This document shows positions 1 through 7,595 of a stretch of DNA of 53,061 nt, one piece after another. The stretch covers positions 1 through 53,061 of the forward strand of contig CAZAXD010000013.1 of assembly GCA_964489015.1 (NCBI GenBank), read 5' to 3'. Each line of letters starts with the position of its first letter. Position 1 is the first letter of the stretch. The stretch comes from JAPYWM01 sp964489015. Its GTDB lineage: Bacteria; Bacteroidota; Bacteroidia; SpSt-205. The notes beneath the pieces are model-generated. The model saw nothing but the letters and a program-made list of their open reading frames with translations, had not been told where the DNA came from and made no database searches. The translations under genes and the position numbers were made by a program.

Positions 1-1449
1 CGATTCCGTGGGAGGCCGCAAAGCGAAGGCTTCTTGAGCGGCCTTTTCTTCTGAGGCAGCCATGTCGCTGTGCCATTGACGATGTAAAATGTACTTCAAG
101 ATAAGCGCCCCATCCGGGCCTAGTCGCGCTCTCAAGCGTTCTGTCACATGTGGAGGCCAGGCCCGATTCGTCCGAAGCCAAGCACTGCCTTCGTAGTATA
201 AGCTTACCCGAGCCAGAAACGTATCAGGATCCGACATGAGCAGCCAGCCTCGTCTAAACGCTTGTAGCGCCTCCTCAAGCTGACCATGCTGGGCGAAGAC
301 CACCCCCTGCCACAAAAAAAAGTGCCCCTGGGTCGGAAAGCGTTCTAGCGCCATGCCAACCGCATGCCTCAGCGAATCGCCCCCACCTAGCTGGTACAAA
401 AGCCTCAGCCACCCATTCCACCATTCCACCCGGCTAGAGTCTAGCTGAATAGCCTGAGCCATGGCCTCGGCTGCCGGACGCTTCTGGCCAGCCTCTATCC
501 ATAGATTGGCTCGCAAAAACCAGCCCGAAGCCGTGGGCACTTCAGCGAGTAACTTATCTAGCAAGTGTCCGAGTTCCTCGGGCTCCTCGGCGGCACGTTC
601 TATGAGCGCATAGCGAACCTCAGGCGGCACCCCAGCCTGTCGGGCTAACGAATCCCAGACCTCCTGTCCCCATATCGTTTCAAACCAGTCTATGTAACCG
701 AGCACCACTTCCCACGCCAGCGCATTGGTCATGTCCAGGCGTAAGAGTTCCTCCACCTGAAGGGCCATGCGCGGAAAGTCGCGACTAAGCTCATAAAGAC
801 GGATAGCCATCTCGCGATAAGGCTCACGTCGTGGACACTGCCGAATAAGCTCCTCTAAAATATTTATCGCTTCCCCTAAGCGGTTGTGCTCGAGAAACAT
901 TTGCACGCGCTGCTGTATCACCTCATCCGATAACATGCCGTTACGGATTTGCACGCGCTGATACAGCTTATCCGCTTCTGTGAGCTTACCGAGGCGGCGA
1001 TATTCCTGAGCCAGTCTCAGCGCTATCTCTAGGTTGTTGGGCTCCTTTTGGAGGAGGCTTTCGAACAGCCTGGCAGCCGAGGCATGTTCCTCATTCAACG
1101 AAAGGGCGCTTGCGTACCCTAGCGCTAGCCAAAGCACCTGAGGCGCTTCTCGGTATGCCTTTTCAGCGTGGGTTAGCATGCGGGGATAGTCATTCTGGCG
1201 ATACGCAATCTGAGCCAAGTAATAATGGATACCGGCACTATTGGGCGCTTTGTCTAGGGCGGTTAGGAAGTAGGTCGTAGCCTCCTCATAGAGCCCTTGG
1301 GTGAAATAGGTCACGCCCTTGACGAAGGGATCAACGGCACCCTGCCAGTCAGCACTATCAGAGGGAGGATTTTCGCGCTTGCCCTTCTTCTGGGCCCAGA
1401 GGCTTGCTAGAAAAAAGAGGAGCAAGCCTATGTACCACCTACGCCCCAT
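1..1449 (-). CDS. Secreted tetratricopeptide-repeat protein (3' end outside window)
   Basis: I translated this frame by hand: it is open from an ATG at 1449 to the window edge (483 codons, no stop), so the C-terminus is missing. The N-terminus MGRRWYIGLLLFFLASLWAQ is a classic signal peptide. It is followed by helical repeats of about 34 residues with TPR-like spacing, for example around AARLFESLLQKEPNNLEIAL and EEALQAFRRGWLLM. Such proteins usually act as periplasmic or outer-membrane-associated scaffolds; no enzymatic motif is visible. The start lies 11 bases inside the 3' end of the upstream nucleotidyltransferase gene, so the two are probably co-transcribed. The specific partner is unknown. 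Confidence 0.8.
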   Translation of the reverse strand, partial: MGRRWYIGLLLFFLASLWAQKKGKRENPPSDSADWQGAVDPFVKGVTYFTQGLYEEATTYFLTALDKAPNSAGIHYYLAQIAYRQNDYPRMLTHAEKAYREAPQVLWLALGYASALSLNEEHASAARLFESLLQKEPNNLEIALRLAQEYRRLGKLTEADKLYQRVQIRNGMLSDEVIQQRVQMFLEHNRLGEAINILEELIRQCPRREPYREMAIRLYELSRDFPRMALQVEELLRLDMTNALAWEVVLGYIDWFETIWGQEVWDSLARQAGVPPEVRYALIERAAEEPEELGHLLDKLLAEVPTASGWFLRANLWIEAGQKRPAAEAMAQAIQLDSSRVEWWNGWLRLLYQLGGGDSLRHAVGMALERFPTQGHFFLWQGVVFAQHGQLEEALQAFRRGWLLMSDPDTFLARVSLYYEGSAWLRTNRAWPPHVTERLRARLGPDGALILKYILHRQWHSDMAASEEKAAQEAFALRPPTES

Positions 1450-2434
1450 ACCGACTATGGTCCCCTAGATCTAACCGCAGGGGTATTCCCTTGCAGGCCG
1501 CGTGCGCCCCCAGGACAGCATCGGACAAGACGACATTTTCGACCAGTGCATTTTCCCGGCACAAGGTGTGACTTAAGACCGCCCGATGCACCCGAGCCCC
1601 CGCTTCGACGCTCACATAGGGCCCGATCACACTCTCCGAGACCATGGCTTCAGGCGATACATACACAGGCGGTATGACCACGACAGAAGGCGGGACAGAA
1701 GCGGGAGCCGCTGCAAGCCCGAGCTCAAGCAGACGCGCCTGCGCCTTTAGAACCAGCGGCTTACTTCCACAGTCTAGCCATTCGTCCACCGGCAAAGCCG
1801 CAAACCGAAGTCCTTGTTGACAAAGGAGTTGTAGCGCATCCGTTAGTTGATACTCGCCCTTTGAAGTGATCTGCTTATCAAAAAGGTACTCAATCGCCGG
1901 GATGAGAACTTCCGCCTGTCGAAGCATATACACCCCAATGATCGCTAAGTTAGAAGGCGGAATCTCCGGCTTTTCGATCAGTTCTGTGATCCAACCTTCG
2001 GGAGAAAGGTGGACGACCCCATAACTGCGCGGATCCTCTACTGGCTTTACCCACAAGGCGCCATCCGCCATGGCGGGGAGCTTAACCGATGCCCGAAAGA
2101 TGGTGTCCGCAAATAAAATCACACAAGGACCTGATAGGTAAGCCTGGGCCTGATAGAGAGCATGAGCTGTACCTAAAGGCTCCGCCTGCTCGCAAAAGAC
2201 CGCCTGCGCGCCCCAACGGGCTGCTAACTGCGTCAAAAAGCGACGAGACCCCTCCGGCAGTTCCCGTACAATAAATACCATCGCTTCCACGGGCTCCGGG
2301 AGCGCAGCGTGGACCTCCTCGATTAGCCATTGTAAAACAGGCTTGCCTAAGAGAGGGAAGAGCGGCTTGGGGGTAGTCAGCGTATGAGGACGAAGCCGCT
2401 TACCCTCTCCCGCCATCGGAATAATGAGCCGCAT
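1439..2434 (-). CDS. NDP-sugar pyrophosphorylase (sugar nucleotidyltransferase)
   Basis: 331 residues. The N-terminal nucleotidyltransferase signature GEGKRLRPHTLTTPKPL (about residues 9-25) is that of glucose-1-phosphate thymidylyl/uridylyltransferase-like enzymes. FADTIF (about residue 108) provides the metal/nucleotide aspartate, and EKPE follows near residue 153. The last 80 or so residues (VIPPVYVSPEAMVSESVIGPYVS) look like left-handed beta-helix hexapeptide repeats, as in RmlA-long or GlmU-like proteins. It should make an NDP-sugar for surface glycans; sugar and nucleotide cannot be read from sequence. The ATG at 2434 is supported by TAACTTTG ending exactly four bases upstream. It sits after plsY and overlaps the TPR gene by 11 bases. 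Confidence 0.88.
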   Translation of the reverse strand: MRLIIPMAGEGKRLRPHTLTTPKPLFPLLGKPVLQWLIEEVHAALPEPVEAMVFIVRELPEGSRRFLTQLAARWGAQAVFCEQAEPLGTAHALYQAQAYLSGPCVILFADTIFRASVKLPAMADGALWVKPVEDPRSYGVVHLSPEGWITELIEKPEIPPSNLAIIGVYMLRQAEVLIPAIEYLFDKQITSKGEYQLTDALQLLCQQGLRFAALPVDEWLDCGSKPLVLKAQARLLELGLAAAPASVPPSVVVIPPVYVSPEAMVSESVIGPYVSVEAGARVHRAVLSHTLCRENALVENVVLSDAVLGAHAACKGIPLRLDLGDHSRYGA

Positions 2435-2438
2435 CCCC

Positions 2439-2446
2439 CAAAGTTA
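2439..2446 (-). promoter_or_regulatory. Bacteroidota -7 promoter element TAACTTTG for the sugar nucleotidyltransferase gene
   Basis: Exact TAnnTTTG match, followed by GGGG and then ATG at 2434 (four-base gap). Its first three bases, TAA, are the stop codon of plsY. The spacing predicts a leaderless transcript. Confidence 0.65.
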
Positions 2447-3043
2447 GCATTTTGACTGGCCTACTTTAGACTCGGTCCCAGAAAGGAGACGCTTGATATT
2501 CGACCGGTGAGCATAAACCACTAACCCTAACCAGATCGTCCCTACCACATACCCAGATAGTTCACCACTGCCTACCAGACAATGCCAAACCAGGAAGCTA
2601 CCCACGGCCACCATGGAGCTCAAAGAAACATAGCGACTCAAGACTAGTACTACGACAAAAACACCAGTACTAAGCGCCGCAACCAGCGGATCCAAGACAA
2701 GCATAGCCCCAAGCAAGGTATTCACGCCTTTGCCGCCCCGAGAGCGCTCCCAGATCGGATACATATGCCCGAGCACGGCGGCTATCGCCGCTGCATAACC
2801 AGCTAGTGCTTCCGATAGCCACTGCTGCGCTAGCCATACGGCCAGAGCTCCTTTCCCAATGTCTACTATTTGAACGATAAGCCCCGGCCAAAATCCCAAC
2901 GCCCGGTATACATTCGTGCTACCAATATTACCACTGCCTACCTGCCGAATATCCACGCCGTACAAACGAGGCAGCCATGCGCCTATGACCACAGAGCCTA
3001 AAAGGTAACTAAGCACAATAACCATTAGCCAAGTTATCACCAT
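2444..3043 (-). CDS. plsY: Acyl-phosphate:glycerol-3-phosphate acyltransferase PlsY
   Basis: 199 residues, the normal PlsY length, with several hydrophobic membrane segments (first one about residues 3-24). It transfers an acyl group from acyl-phosphate to glycerol-3-phosphate, the first step of phospholipid synthesis, in the inner membrane. Family motifs are present: GSGNIGSTNVYR (about residues 37-48, phosphate-binding loop) and RGGKGVNTLLGAML (about residues 102-115, the GGKG motif). The gene overlaps the 3' end of the preceding outer-membrane-like gene by 7 bases. Its TAA stop doubles as the start of the next gene's promoter element. Confidence 0.96.
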   Translation of the reverse strand: MVITWLMVIVLSYLLGSVVIGAWLPRLYGVDIRQVGSGNIGSTNVYRALGFWPGLIVQIVDIGKGALAVWLAQQWLSEALAGYAAAIAAVLGHMYPIWERSRGGKGVNTLLGAMLVLDPLVAALSTGVFVVVLVLSRYVSLSSMVAVGSFLVWHCLVGSGELSGYVVGTIWLGLVVYAHRSNIKRLLSGTESKVGQSKC

Positions 3044-3747
3044 GCATTCCCAATATAGAAGCTCATGAACCCGGAGAGCCAGTAGCGGCGCGGCGGTCGC
3101 ATCGCCAAGGACTGAACCCCACCCGTAAAGCCCTGCAAACGTGCCCCTATCACCAGCGCCCGAAATAGCGTCGCCTTCCGACCAAACTCCAATTCAGTCG
3201 CCGCCTGAACGACCGCGCCGGGTATGACCCTTATCGCATCAAATCCCAAATAAAAGTCCGCTTCCCCCACAATATCCGTGTAGGTGTACAAGCTCGGATC
3301 ATAACGATCGACCTTGATCACGGCACTCGTGGGCGAGACAGGAACAGCTATCTCAATATAATAGGGTTTGAGCAGCGCCAGAGCAGGCCCAGCACCCAAC
3401 TGTAAACTCACTTGCAGCGCACTCACGGTGCTCCGATAGGCAATAAGCCGCTGGTACCCATAAACGCCCTCGAGGAGATACACATAATTGACCTTGCCGT
3501 AGATGTAATTTTTCCCGCCTTGATCCCGATAAGCGGAGCGAATGCGGGTCTCCTCCCGGAGTCGGTATGACGCCAAATCAACCTGCCAAAAACGAGCCTG
3601 CCGTTCGCTTGTCCAAGTACGACCTGTAACACCCAGCCCTAAGCCATAGCTATGAATGAGGGCGCCAACCCCCAAGCTGTGTGCCAAGGGCAAAACGAGG
3701 CTACCCTGAGCCCAAATCGCACTACATAACGCCCAGCACTTCCACAT
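3037..3747 (-). CDS. Putative outer-membrane/periplasmic beta-strand protein
   Basis: 236 residues. The short N-terminus MWKCWALCSAIWAQ looks like a signal peptide. The rest alternates aromatic and polar residues (KVNYVYLLEGVYGYQRLIAY; LLKPYYIEIAVPV), as in beta-barrel outer-membrane proteins. I do not recognise a named family, although similar conserved uncharacterised Bacteroidota outer-membrane proteins exist. It begins 26 bases inside the 3' end of the FKBP gene and overlaps plsY by 7 bases, so it belongs to the same minus-strand gene string. Start choice is uncertain because no promoter element or strong ribosome binding site supports it. Confidence 0.7.
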   Translation of the reverse strand: MWKCWALCSAIWAQGSLVLPLAHSLGVGALIHSYGLGLGVTGRTWTSERQARFWQVDLASYRLREETRIRSAYRDQGGKNYIYGKVNYVYLLEGVYGYQRLIAYRSTVSALQVSLQLGAGPALALLKPYYIEIAVPVSPTSAVIKVDRYDPSLYTYTDIVGEADFYLGFDAIRVIPGAVVQAATELEFGRKATLFRALVIGARLQGFTGGVQSLAMRPPRRYWLSGFMSFYIGNAW

Positions 3748-4225
3748 AAAAGACTAAGGTCGAGTTCGGGGGGATCATGCCCATATCCCGATCACCATAA
3801 CCCAATTCAGGTGGGACGATGAGCACAGCTTGGCTCCCAACAGGGAGCAGGGCAATTCCTTCATCCCAGCCCCGAATCACCTGCCCCTGTCCCAGTACAA
3901 ACTCGAAGGGCTGCCCCCGCTCATACGAACTGTCAAACTTATCGCCGCTCAGAAGCTGGCCATGATAATGTATGACTACCCGCTGACCCGGCTGCGGCAC
4001 ATTTCCCTCTCCCCGCCGATGGATATAAACCTTGAGCCCAGAAGGTCGCGTCTCTAGCTTGGTAGTATCAACGGGATAAGGGGTAAAAGCCGCTCTCGGC
4101 GGCTGTGCCGGCGCCGTCACTGATAACCGCCCGCCCTCTTTAGCTGTAGGCTTGCAGCTCCAGCTTAGCACAAAAAGTAGCGTACTCCATCCGAATCTGA
4201 TCCGCATATTTTTCATGTATGACAT
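3722..4225 (-). CDS. FKBP-type peptidyl-prolyl cis-trans isomerase, probable lipoprotein
   Basis: Up to 167 residues. The C-terminal FKBP domain is clear: GQRVVIHYHGQLLSGDKFDS, then GQVIRGWDEGIALLPVGSQA and PPELGYGDRD, with the conserved Y, F, D and W of the active-site pocket. It catalyses prolyl isomerisation during folding, presumably in the periplasm. The N-terminus (RIRFGWSTLLFVLSWSC) is a signal sequence ending in Cys, so a lipoprotein is likely though the lipobox is weak. Three ATGs are possible (4225, 4216, 4207); the last still keeps the whole signal sequence. With any of them the signal peptide is encoded inside the 3' end of the nrnA gene in another frame. Confidence 0.9.
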   Translation of the reverse strand: MSYMKNMRIRFGWSTLLFVLSWSCKPTAKEGGRLSVTAPAQPPRAAFTPYPVDTTKLETRPSGLKVYIHRRGEGNVPQPGQRVVIHYHGQLLSGDKFDSSYERGQPFEFVLGQGQVIRGWDEGIALLPVGSQAVLIVPPELGYGDRDMGMIPPNSTLVFYVEVLGVM

Positions 4226-5189
4226 TTTTTAGGTGCACGACCGCTTCTGAGAGCGGCTTGTAGAGCGAAGCGCCCGCGGCATTGCGATGGCCTCCCCCCT
4301 TATCAAACGAAGCCGCTAGCTCGTGACAAGGAAAGTCGCCCAGCCCCCGAATACTCAGTCGCGTCTCCGTAGGATACTCCTTAACCACAATAGCCAATAA
4401 GGTATCCTCTAAGGCTAGCACTTGATTCGCCAGCGTATGGATGTCTTCCCAGGTAGCCTCGTGTGCAGCTAAAACCGCTGCCGGCACAATGACTAGCCGA
4501 ACAGGCAAGTCCTGAAGCTTCTCAAAGTGATGCTGAAAGAGATAACTCTGCAAACGCAATTGACTAACCTTTTTACGCTGAAAGATATAATGGTGGATGA
4601 CTTCCAGGGGAAATGGCGGTGCGATCAAGTTAGCTGCTACCTGCAGCGTACTGGGCGTAACGCTTCGGAAACGAAAGCCGCCCGTATCGGTCACTAAGCC
4701 CACATACAGCGCTATACGACCCGCCAAAGGAAACTCATATAGCTGACTCAAGAGCTCACATAAAATCTGCGTGGTGGCAGCTGCTGCGGGATCCCAAAAG
4801 TTCCAGCGATGACTAAGCGGTTCGCTATCCGCATGATGGTCTACCCAAACTAAACGATCCGGATCGAGGAGCTGTACCAGCGGCGCAGGTAAGCGATCCC
4901 ATTTACCGAAGTCTAACGCAAAGAAGAGATCGGCTGATTGGGCAGCAGCTGCTACAGCCTCGGGCGCATCAGCCCAGCTCAGGATATCAGTCCAGCCCGG
5001 CACATAACTCAAATACGCAGGGGGCTGGTCCGGTAAAGCGAGGGCTACCGCTTTGCCTTGGGCCCGTAAAATATGCGCTACACCACAGAGGGAGCCGACT
5101 GCATCGCCATCTGCGGATGGATGCGATACGCAAAAGATGCGCTGTGCTTGGTCTAAGGCTGTCTGTAGGGCCCGCAGGCTACTGTCCAC
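4140..5189 (-). CDS. nrnA: DHH/DHHA1 phosphoesterase, NrnA-like (nanoRNase / pAp phosphatase)
   Basis: 349 residues from a GTG at 5189. This start is chosen because TATCTTTG lies four bases upstream; a longer reading from ATG 5207 adds six residues and would place the promoter inside the gene. DHH-family motifs occur in order: SHPSADGDAVGSL (N-terminal Asp cluster), ALDFGK, and VWVDHHADSEP, the DHH signature. GGGHRNAAGASL near the C-terminus is the DHHA1 substrate-binding motif. NrnA degrades 2-5 nucleotide RNAs and dephosphorylates pAp in the cytoplasm. Its 3' end overlaps the FKBP gene by 68-86 bases. Confidence 0.93.
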   Translation of the reverse strand: MDSSLRALQTALDQAQRIFCVSHPSADGDAVGSLCGVAHILRAQGKAVALALPDQPPAYLSYVPGWTDILSWADAPEAVAAAAQSADLFFALDFGKWDRLPAPLVQLLDPDRLVWVDHHADSEPLSHRWNFWDPAAAATTQILCELLSQLYEFPLAGRIALYVGLVTDTGGFRFRSVTPSTLQVAANLIAPPFPLEVIHHYIFQRKKVSQLRLQSYLFQHHFEKLQDLPVRLVIVPAAVLAAHEATWEDIHTLANQVLALEDTLLAIVVKEYPTETRLSIRGLGDFPCHELAASFDKGGGHRNAAGASLYKPLSEAVVHLKNVIHEKYADQIRMEYATFCAKLELQAYS

Positions 5190-5193
5190 TAAG

Positions 5194-5201
5194 CAAAGAT
5201 A
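5194..5201 (-). promoter_or_regulatory. -7 promoter element TATCTTTG for nrnA
   Basis: Exact TAnnTTTG, then CTTA, then GTG at 5189. The four-base spacing implies transcription starting at the GTG. Confidence 0.65.
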
Positions 5202-5215
5202 GCACATTCGCCGCG

Positions 5216-5223
5216 TACTTTCG
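5216..5223 (+). promoter_or_regulatory. -7-like element TACTTTCG for the family 2 glycosyltransferase
   Basis: One mismatch to TAnnTTTG, followed by CCAA and GTG at 5228. The spacing matches the exact elements elsewhere in the window. It lies 14 bases from the divergent nrnA element. Confidence 0.45.
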
Positions 5224-5227
5224 CCAA

Positions 5228-6235
5228 GTGCCGCCCGTGTACGTCGTCATCCTGGCATACAACGATCGCCAATGGCTAGCGCGCTTTTTGCCGGGGATTT
5301 TAGCCACAGCCTACCCCGCACTGACTGTCTGGGTCGTGGACAACGGCAGTCCTGAGCCGCTGCTGCCCTTACTCGAGGCTCAGTTCGGTTCCGCCTTGGC
5401 TAAAGGACAATTACGATATACGTATTATGCCCAAAATACGGGCTACGCCGGCGGCTATCAGGCTTTTTTTGAGGAGGAGGGCTATAAGGCTCCTTATTTG
5501 GCGCTCTTGAATAGCGACGTAGAGGTAGAACCAGGCTGGCTAGAACCGCTAATCGCCAGGTTGGAAGCTAATCCACAGATTGCGGCTATCCAGCCCAAAA
5601 TTCGCGCTTACCAGCAGCGGGATTACTTTGAATACGCCGGCGGAGCTGGAGGGCTTTTAGACCCGTGGGGTTACCCTACTTGCCGGGGCCGCAAAGGTCG
5701 AAAAACGATGCCTGACGAGGGTCAATTCGAGGAGCCTGCCCCCATCTTTTGGGCGAGCGGCGCCGCCTTCGTGGTGCGGACTCATGTGGTGAAGCACTCC
5801 TTAGGGGGACTGCTCTTCAAACCGTACTACTTTATGCACATGGAGGAGATCGACCTTTGCTGGCGCCTTCAGCGCGCAGGGTATCAGATCTGGTACGAAC
5901 CCACAAGCCTTATCTATCACGTAGGCGGCGCTAGCCTGAACGTAGATAATCCTCAAAAGACGTACTTCAACTTCCGTAACAACCTGTACTTATTGGCAGA
6001 AAATCTCCATCCCAGAGACCGCTGGCTTATCCCATGGCGACTCATCCTGGATGGGGTAGCCGGGACGTTTTTTCTGACAAAGGGGCAATGGCGCCACACC
6101 AGTGCGATTATAAGAGCCCATCTCCACTTTTATGCGCATCAGCTTAAGCGCAAAACGAAGCCGCATACTCTGCCTTACAAGCGCTTGAGGGCCTTGGCCG
6201 GCCTTGCGAAACGCCCATGGGTCCTTGGTGGATAG
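5228..6235 (+). CDS. Family 2 glycosyltransferase (rhamnosyltransferase-like)
   Basis: 335 residues from GTG 5228; the longer open frame from 5117 would run back through the divergent nrnA gene and is rejected. GT-A fold motifs: VYVVILAYNDRQWLARFLPG at the N-terminus, WVVDNGSPEP, NTGYAGG, LLNSDVEVEPGWLEPL with the DxD-like metal site (NSDVE), and a C-terminal HMEEIDLCWRLQRAGYQIW. This arrangement is typical of GT2 enzymes that extend surface polysaccharides or O-antigen using an NDP-sugar in the cytoplasm. The acceptor and sugar are unknown. It ends one base before the stop of the convergent rlmD-like gene. Confidence 0.9.
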   Translation: MPPVYVVILAYNDRQWLARFLPGILATAYPALTVWVVDNGSPEPLLPLLEAQFGSALAKGQLRYTYYAQNTGYAGGYQAFFEEEGYKAPYLALLNSDVEVEPGWLEPLIARLEANPQIAAIQPKIRAYQQRDYFEYAGGAGGLLDPWGYPTCRGRKGRKTMPDEGQFEEPAPIFWASGAAFVVRTHVVKHSLGGLLFKPYYFMHMEEIDLCWRLQRAGYQIWYEPTSLIYHVGGASLNVDNPQKTYFNFRNNLYLLAENLHPRDRWLIPWRLILDGVAGTFFLTKGQWRHTSAIIRAHLHFYAHQLKRKTKPHTLPYKRLRALAGLAKRPWVLGG

Positions 6236-6236
6236 C

Positions 6237-7595
6237 TCATCCCTTCCGCACCAGCCAGGCGATATTTTCCACACTGGTGGTGTGGGGAAAAAGATCGAAT
6301 GGCTGTACTTCCACCACCTCATAAGCGGAGCTAAGTTCGGCCAGGTCACGCGCCTGCGTAGCGGGGTGACAGCTCACATAAAAAATTTGTGACAGGCGAG
6401 CCTGTGCCAGGGCTTTTCGGAGACGAGGATGTAGCCCTTCCCGAGGGGGATCCACGATAGCTACGCTAGCAGGGGGTGGCTGCTGCGTAGACCAGAGCGC
6501 CTCCACGGAGCCGGTCAGCCCTTCAAATAGCGTGTGCGGATAATGCGCTTGATTAGCGAGAAAGTTTTTATGAGCGCTTTCGACGGCTTCTGGGAGCCGC
6601 TCGATGAGAATGAGCTTCTGGGCAGCCTCGGCTAACGCAATCCCCAAGAAGCCCACTCCCCCATAGAGGTCATAGAGGACAGAAACCCGTTGCGGCATCC
6701 GCGCCCGGATCCACGCTACCAGCGCCGCCGCCTGCTCTAAATTTACCTGGAAAAAGTCCTTAGGTCCCACGAGGAAGGTACGTCCCGCTACTTTGTAGCT
6801 GAGAGACAGGGTGCCGGCGAGCCGCTTAGGCTCGAGATCCGCCAGGCTGTTATTACGCTTGGGATTGTAAAAGTAACCATAGCCTACGCAGGCGGGAAGC
6901 GCAGCAGCCACAGGCTCTAGCAGCACAGCGGCCAATGCCGGGTCGTCCGCCGTTTGGCTCACGAGGAGGATTAGCTGGTCAGAGGCACCTCGCACGAGAA
7001 GCTCGCGCCATAAGCCCGCTCCTGTGCGCGGATCATACGGACGAAAGCCCTGAGATGCCACTAGCCGACGGGCTTGCTGGGCTACCAGCCTGCGCGCCTC
7101 GTCAAAAACAGGGGGTACCAAGTAACAATGCTCTAGGTCTAGCACCTCCGCATAAGCCCCACGCGGATGAAAGCCTAAAATGACTTCCCCGTCCTCGTTT
7201 AGCCCAAAGGCAAACTCGGCTTTATTGCGATAAAACCAGGGCTGTTTAGCGGGCACGACAGAGGGTACCTCTATATCAACGTGCCCGATGTGCCGCAGCT
7301 GCTGAGCCACAAACTGGCGCTTATGGATGAGCTGTTGCGCATAATCCATCATTTGCCAGCGGCAGCCGCCGCACCGGCCAAAGGCGGTACAACGTGGCGC
7401 TACCCGATGGACAGAAGGCTTCCGAATGGCCTCTAGCTGTCCATACCAGACCTGCCGTTTCCGCCGCTGAATGGATACCACCACTGATTCCCCTTCTAAT
7501 GCGAAAGGCACAAGTACAGCGGGGTGGTCGCCATTGCCTAGCACCCCGTAGCCATCCGCAGCTAAATCTCGAATCACCCCCTCAACGATCTGCAT
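6237..7595 (-). CDS. rlmD: 23S rRNA (uracil-C5)-methyltransferase, RlmD/RumA family
   Basis: 452 residues from ATG 7595 (a GTG at 7610 would add five). It methylates C5 of uridine in rRNA with SAM. An N-terminal TRAM-like segment (about 1-60) is followed by the iron-sulfur cysteines in RCTAFGRCGGCRWQ. The SAM-binding region contains YDLYGGVGFLGIALAE, then AIVDPPREGLHP, and the catalytic nucleophile is in FYVSCHPATQARDL. The family also includes RlmC and TrmA, and the exact target uridine (U1939, U747 or both) cannot be decided here. It begins 14 bases inside the 3' end of the upstream helical-repeat gene. Confidence 0.9.
   Translation of the reverse strand: MQIVEGVIRDLAADGYGVLGNGDHPAVLVPFALEGESVVVSIQRRKRQVWYGQLEAIRKPSVHRVAPRCTAFGRCGGCRWQMMDYAQQLIHKRQFVAQQLRHIGHVDIEVPSVVPAKQPWFYRNKAEFAFGLNEDGEVILGFHPRGAYAEVLDLEHCYLVPPVFDEARRLVAQQARRLVASQGFRPYDPRTGAGLWRELLVRGASDQLILLVSQTADDPALAAVLLEPVAAALPACVGYGYFYNPKRNNSLADLEPKRLAGTLSLSYKVAGRTFLVGPKDFFQVNLEQAAALVAWIRARMPQRVSVLYDLYGGVGFLGIALAEAAQKLILIERLPEAVESAHKNFLANQAHYPHTLFEGLTGSVEALWSTQQPPPASVAIVDPPREGLHPRLRKALAQARLSQIFYVSCHPATQARDLAELSSAYEVVEVQPFDLFPHTTSVENIAWLVRKG

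Noticed and set aside
5117..5227. N-terminal extension of the family 2 glycosyltransferase from 5117
   Set aside because: It runs through the start of the divergent nrnA gene and both promoter elements; GTG 5228 fits the family start and the promoter spacing.
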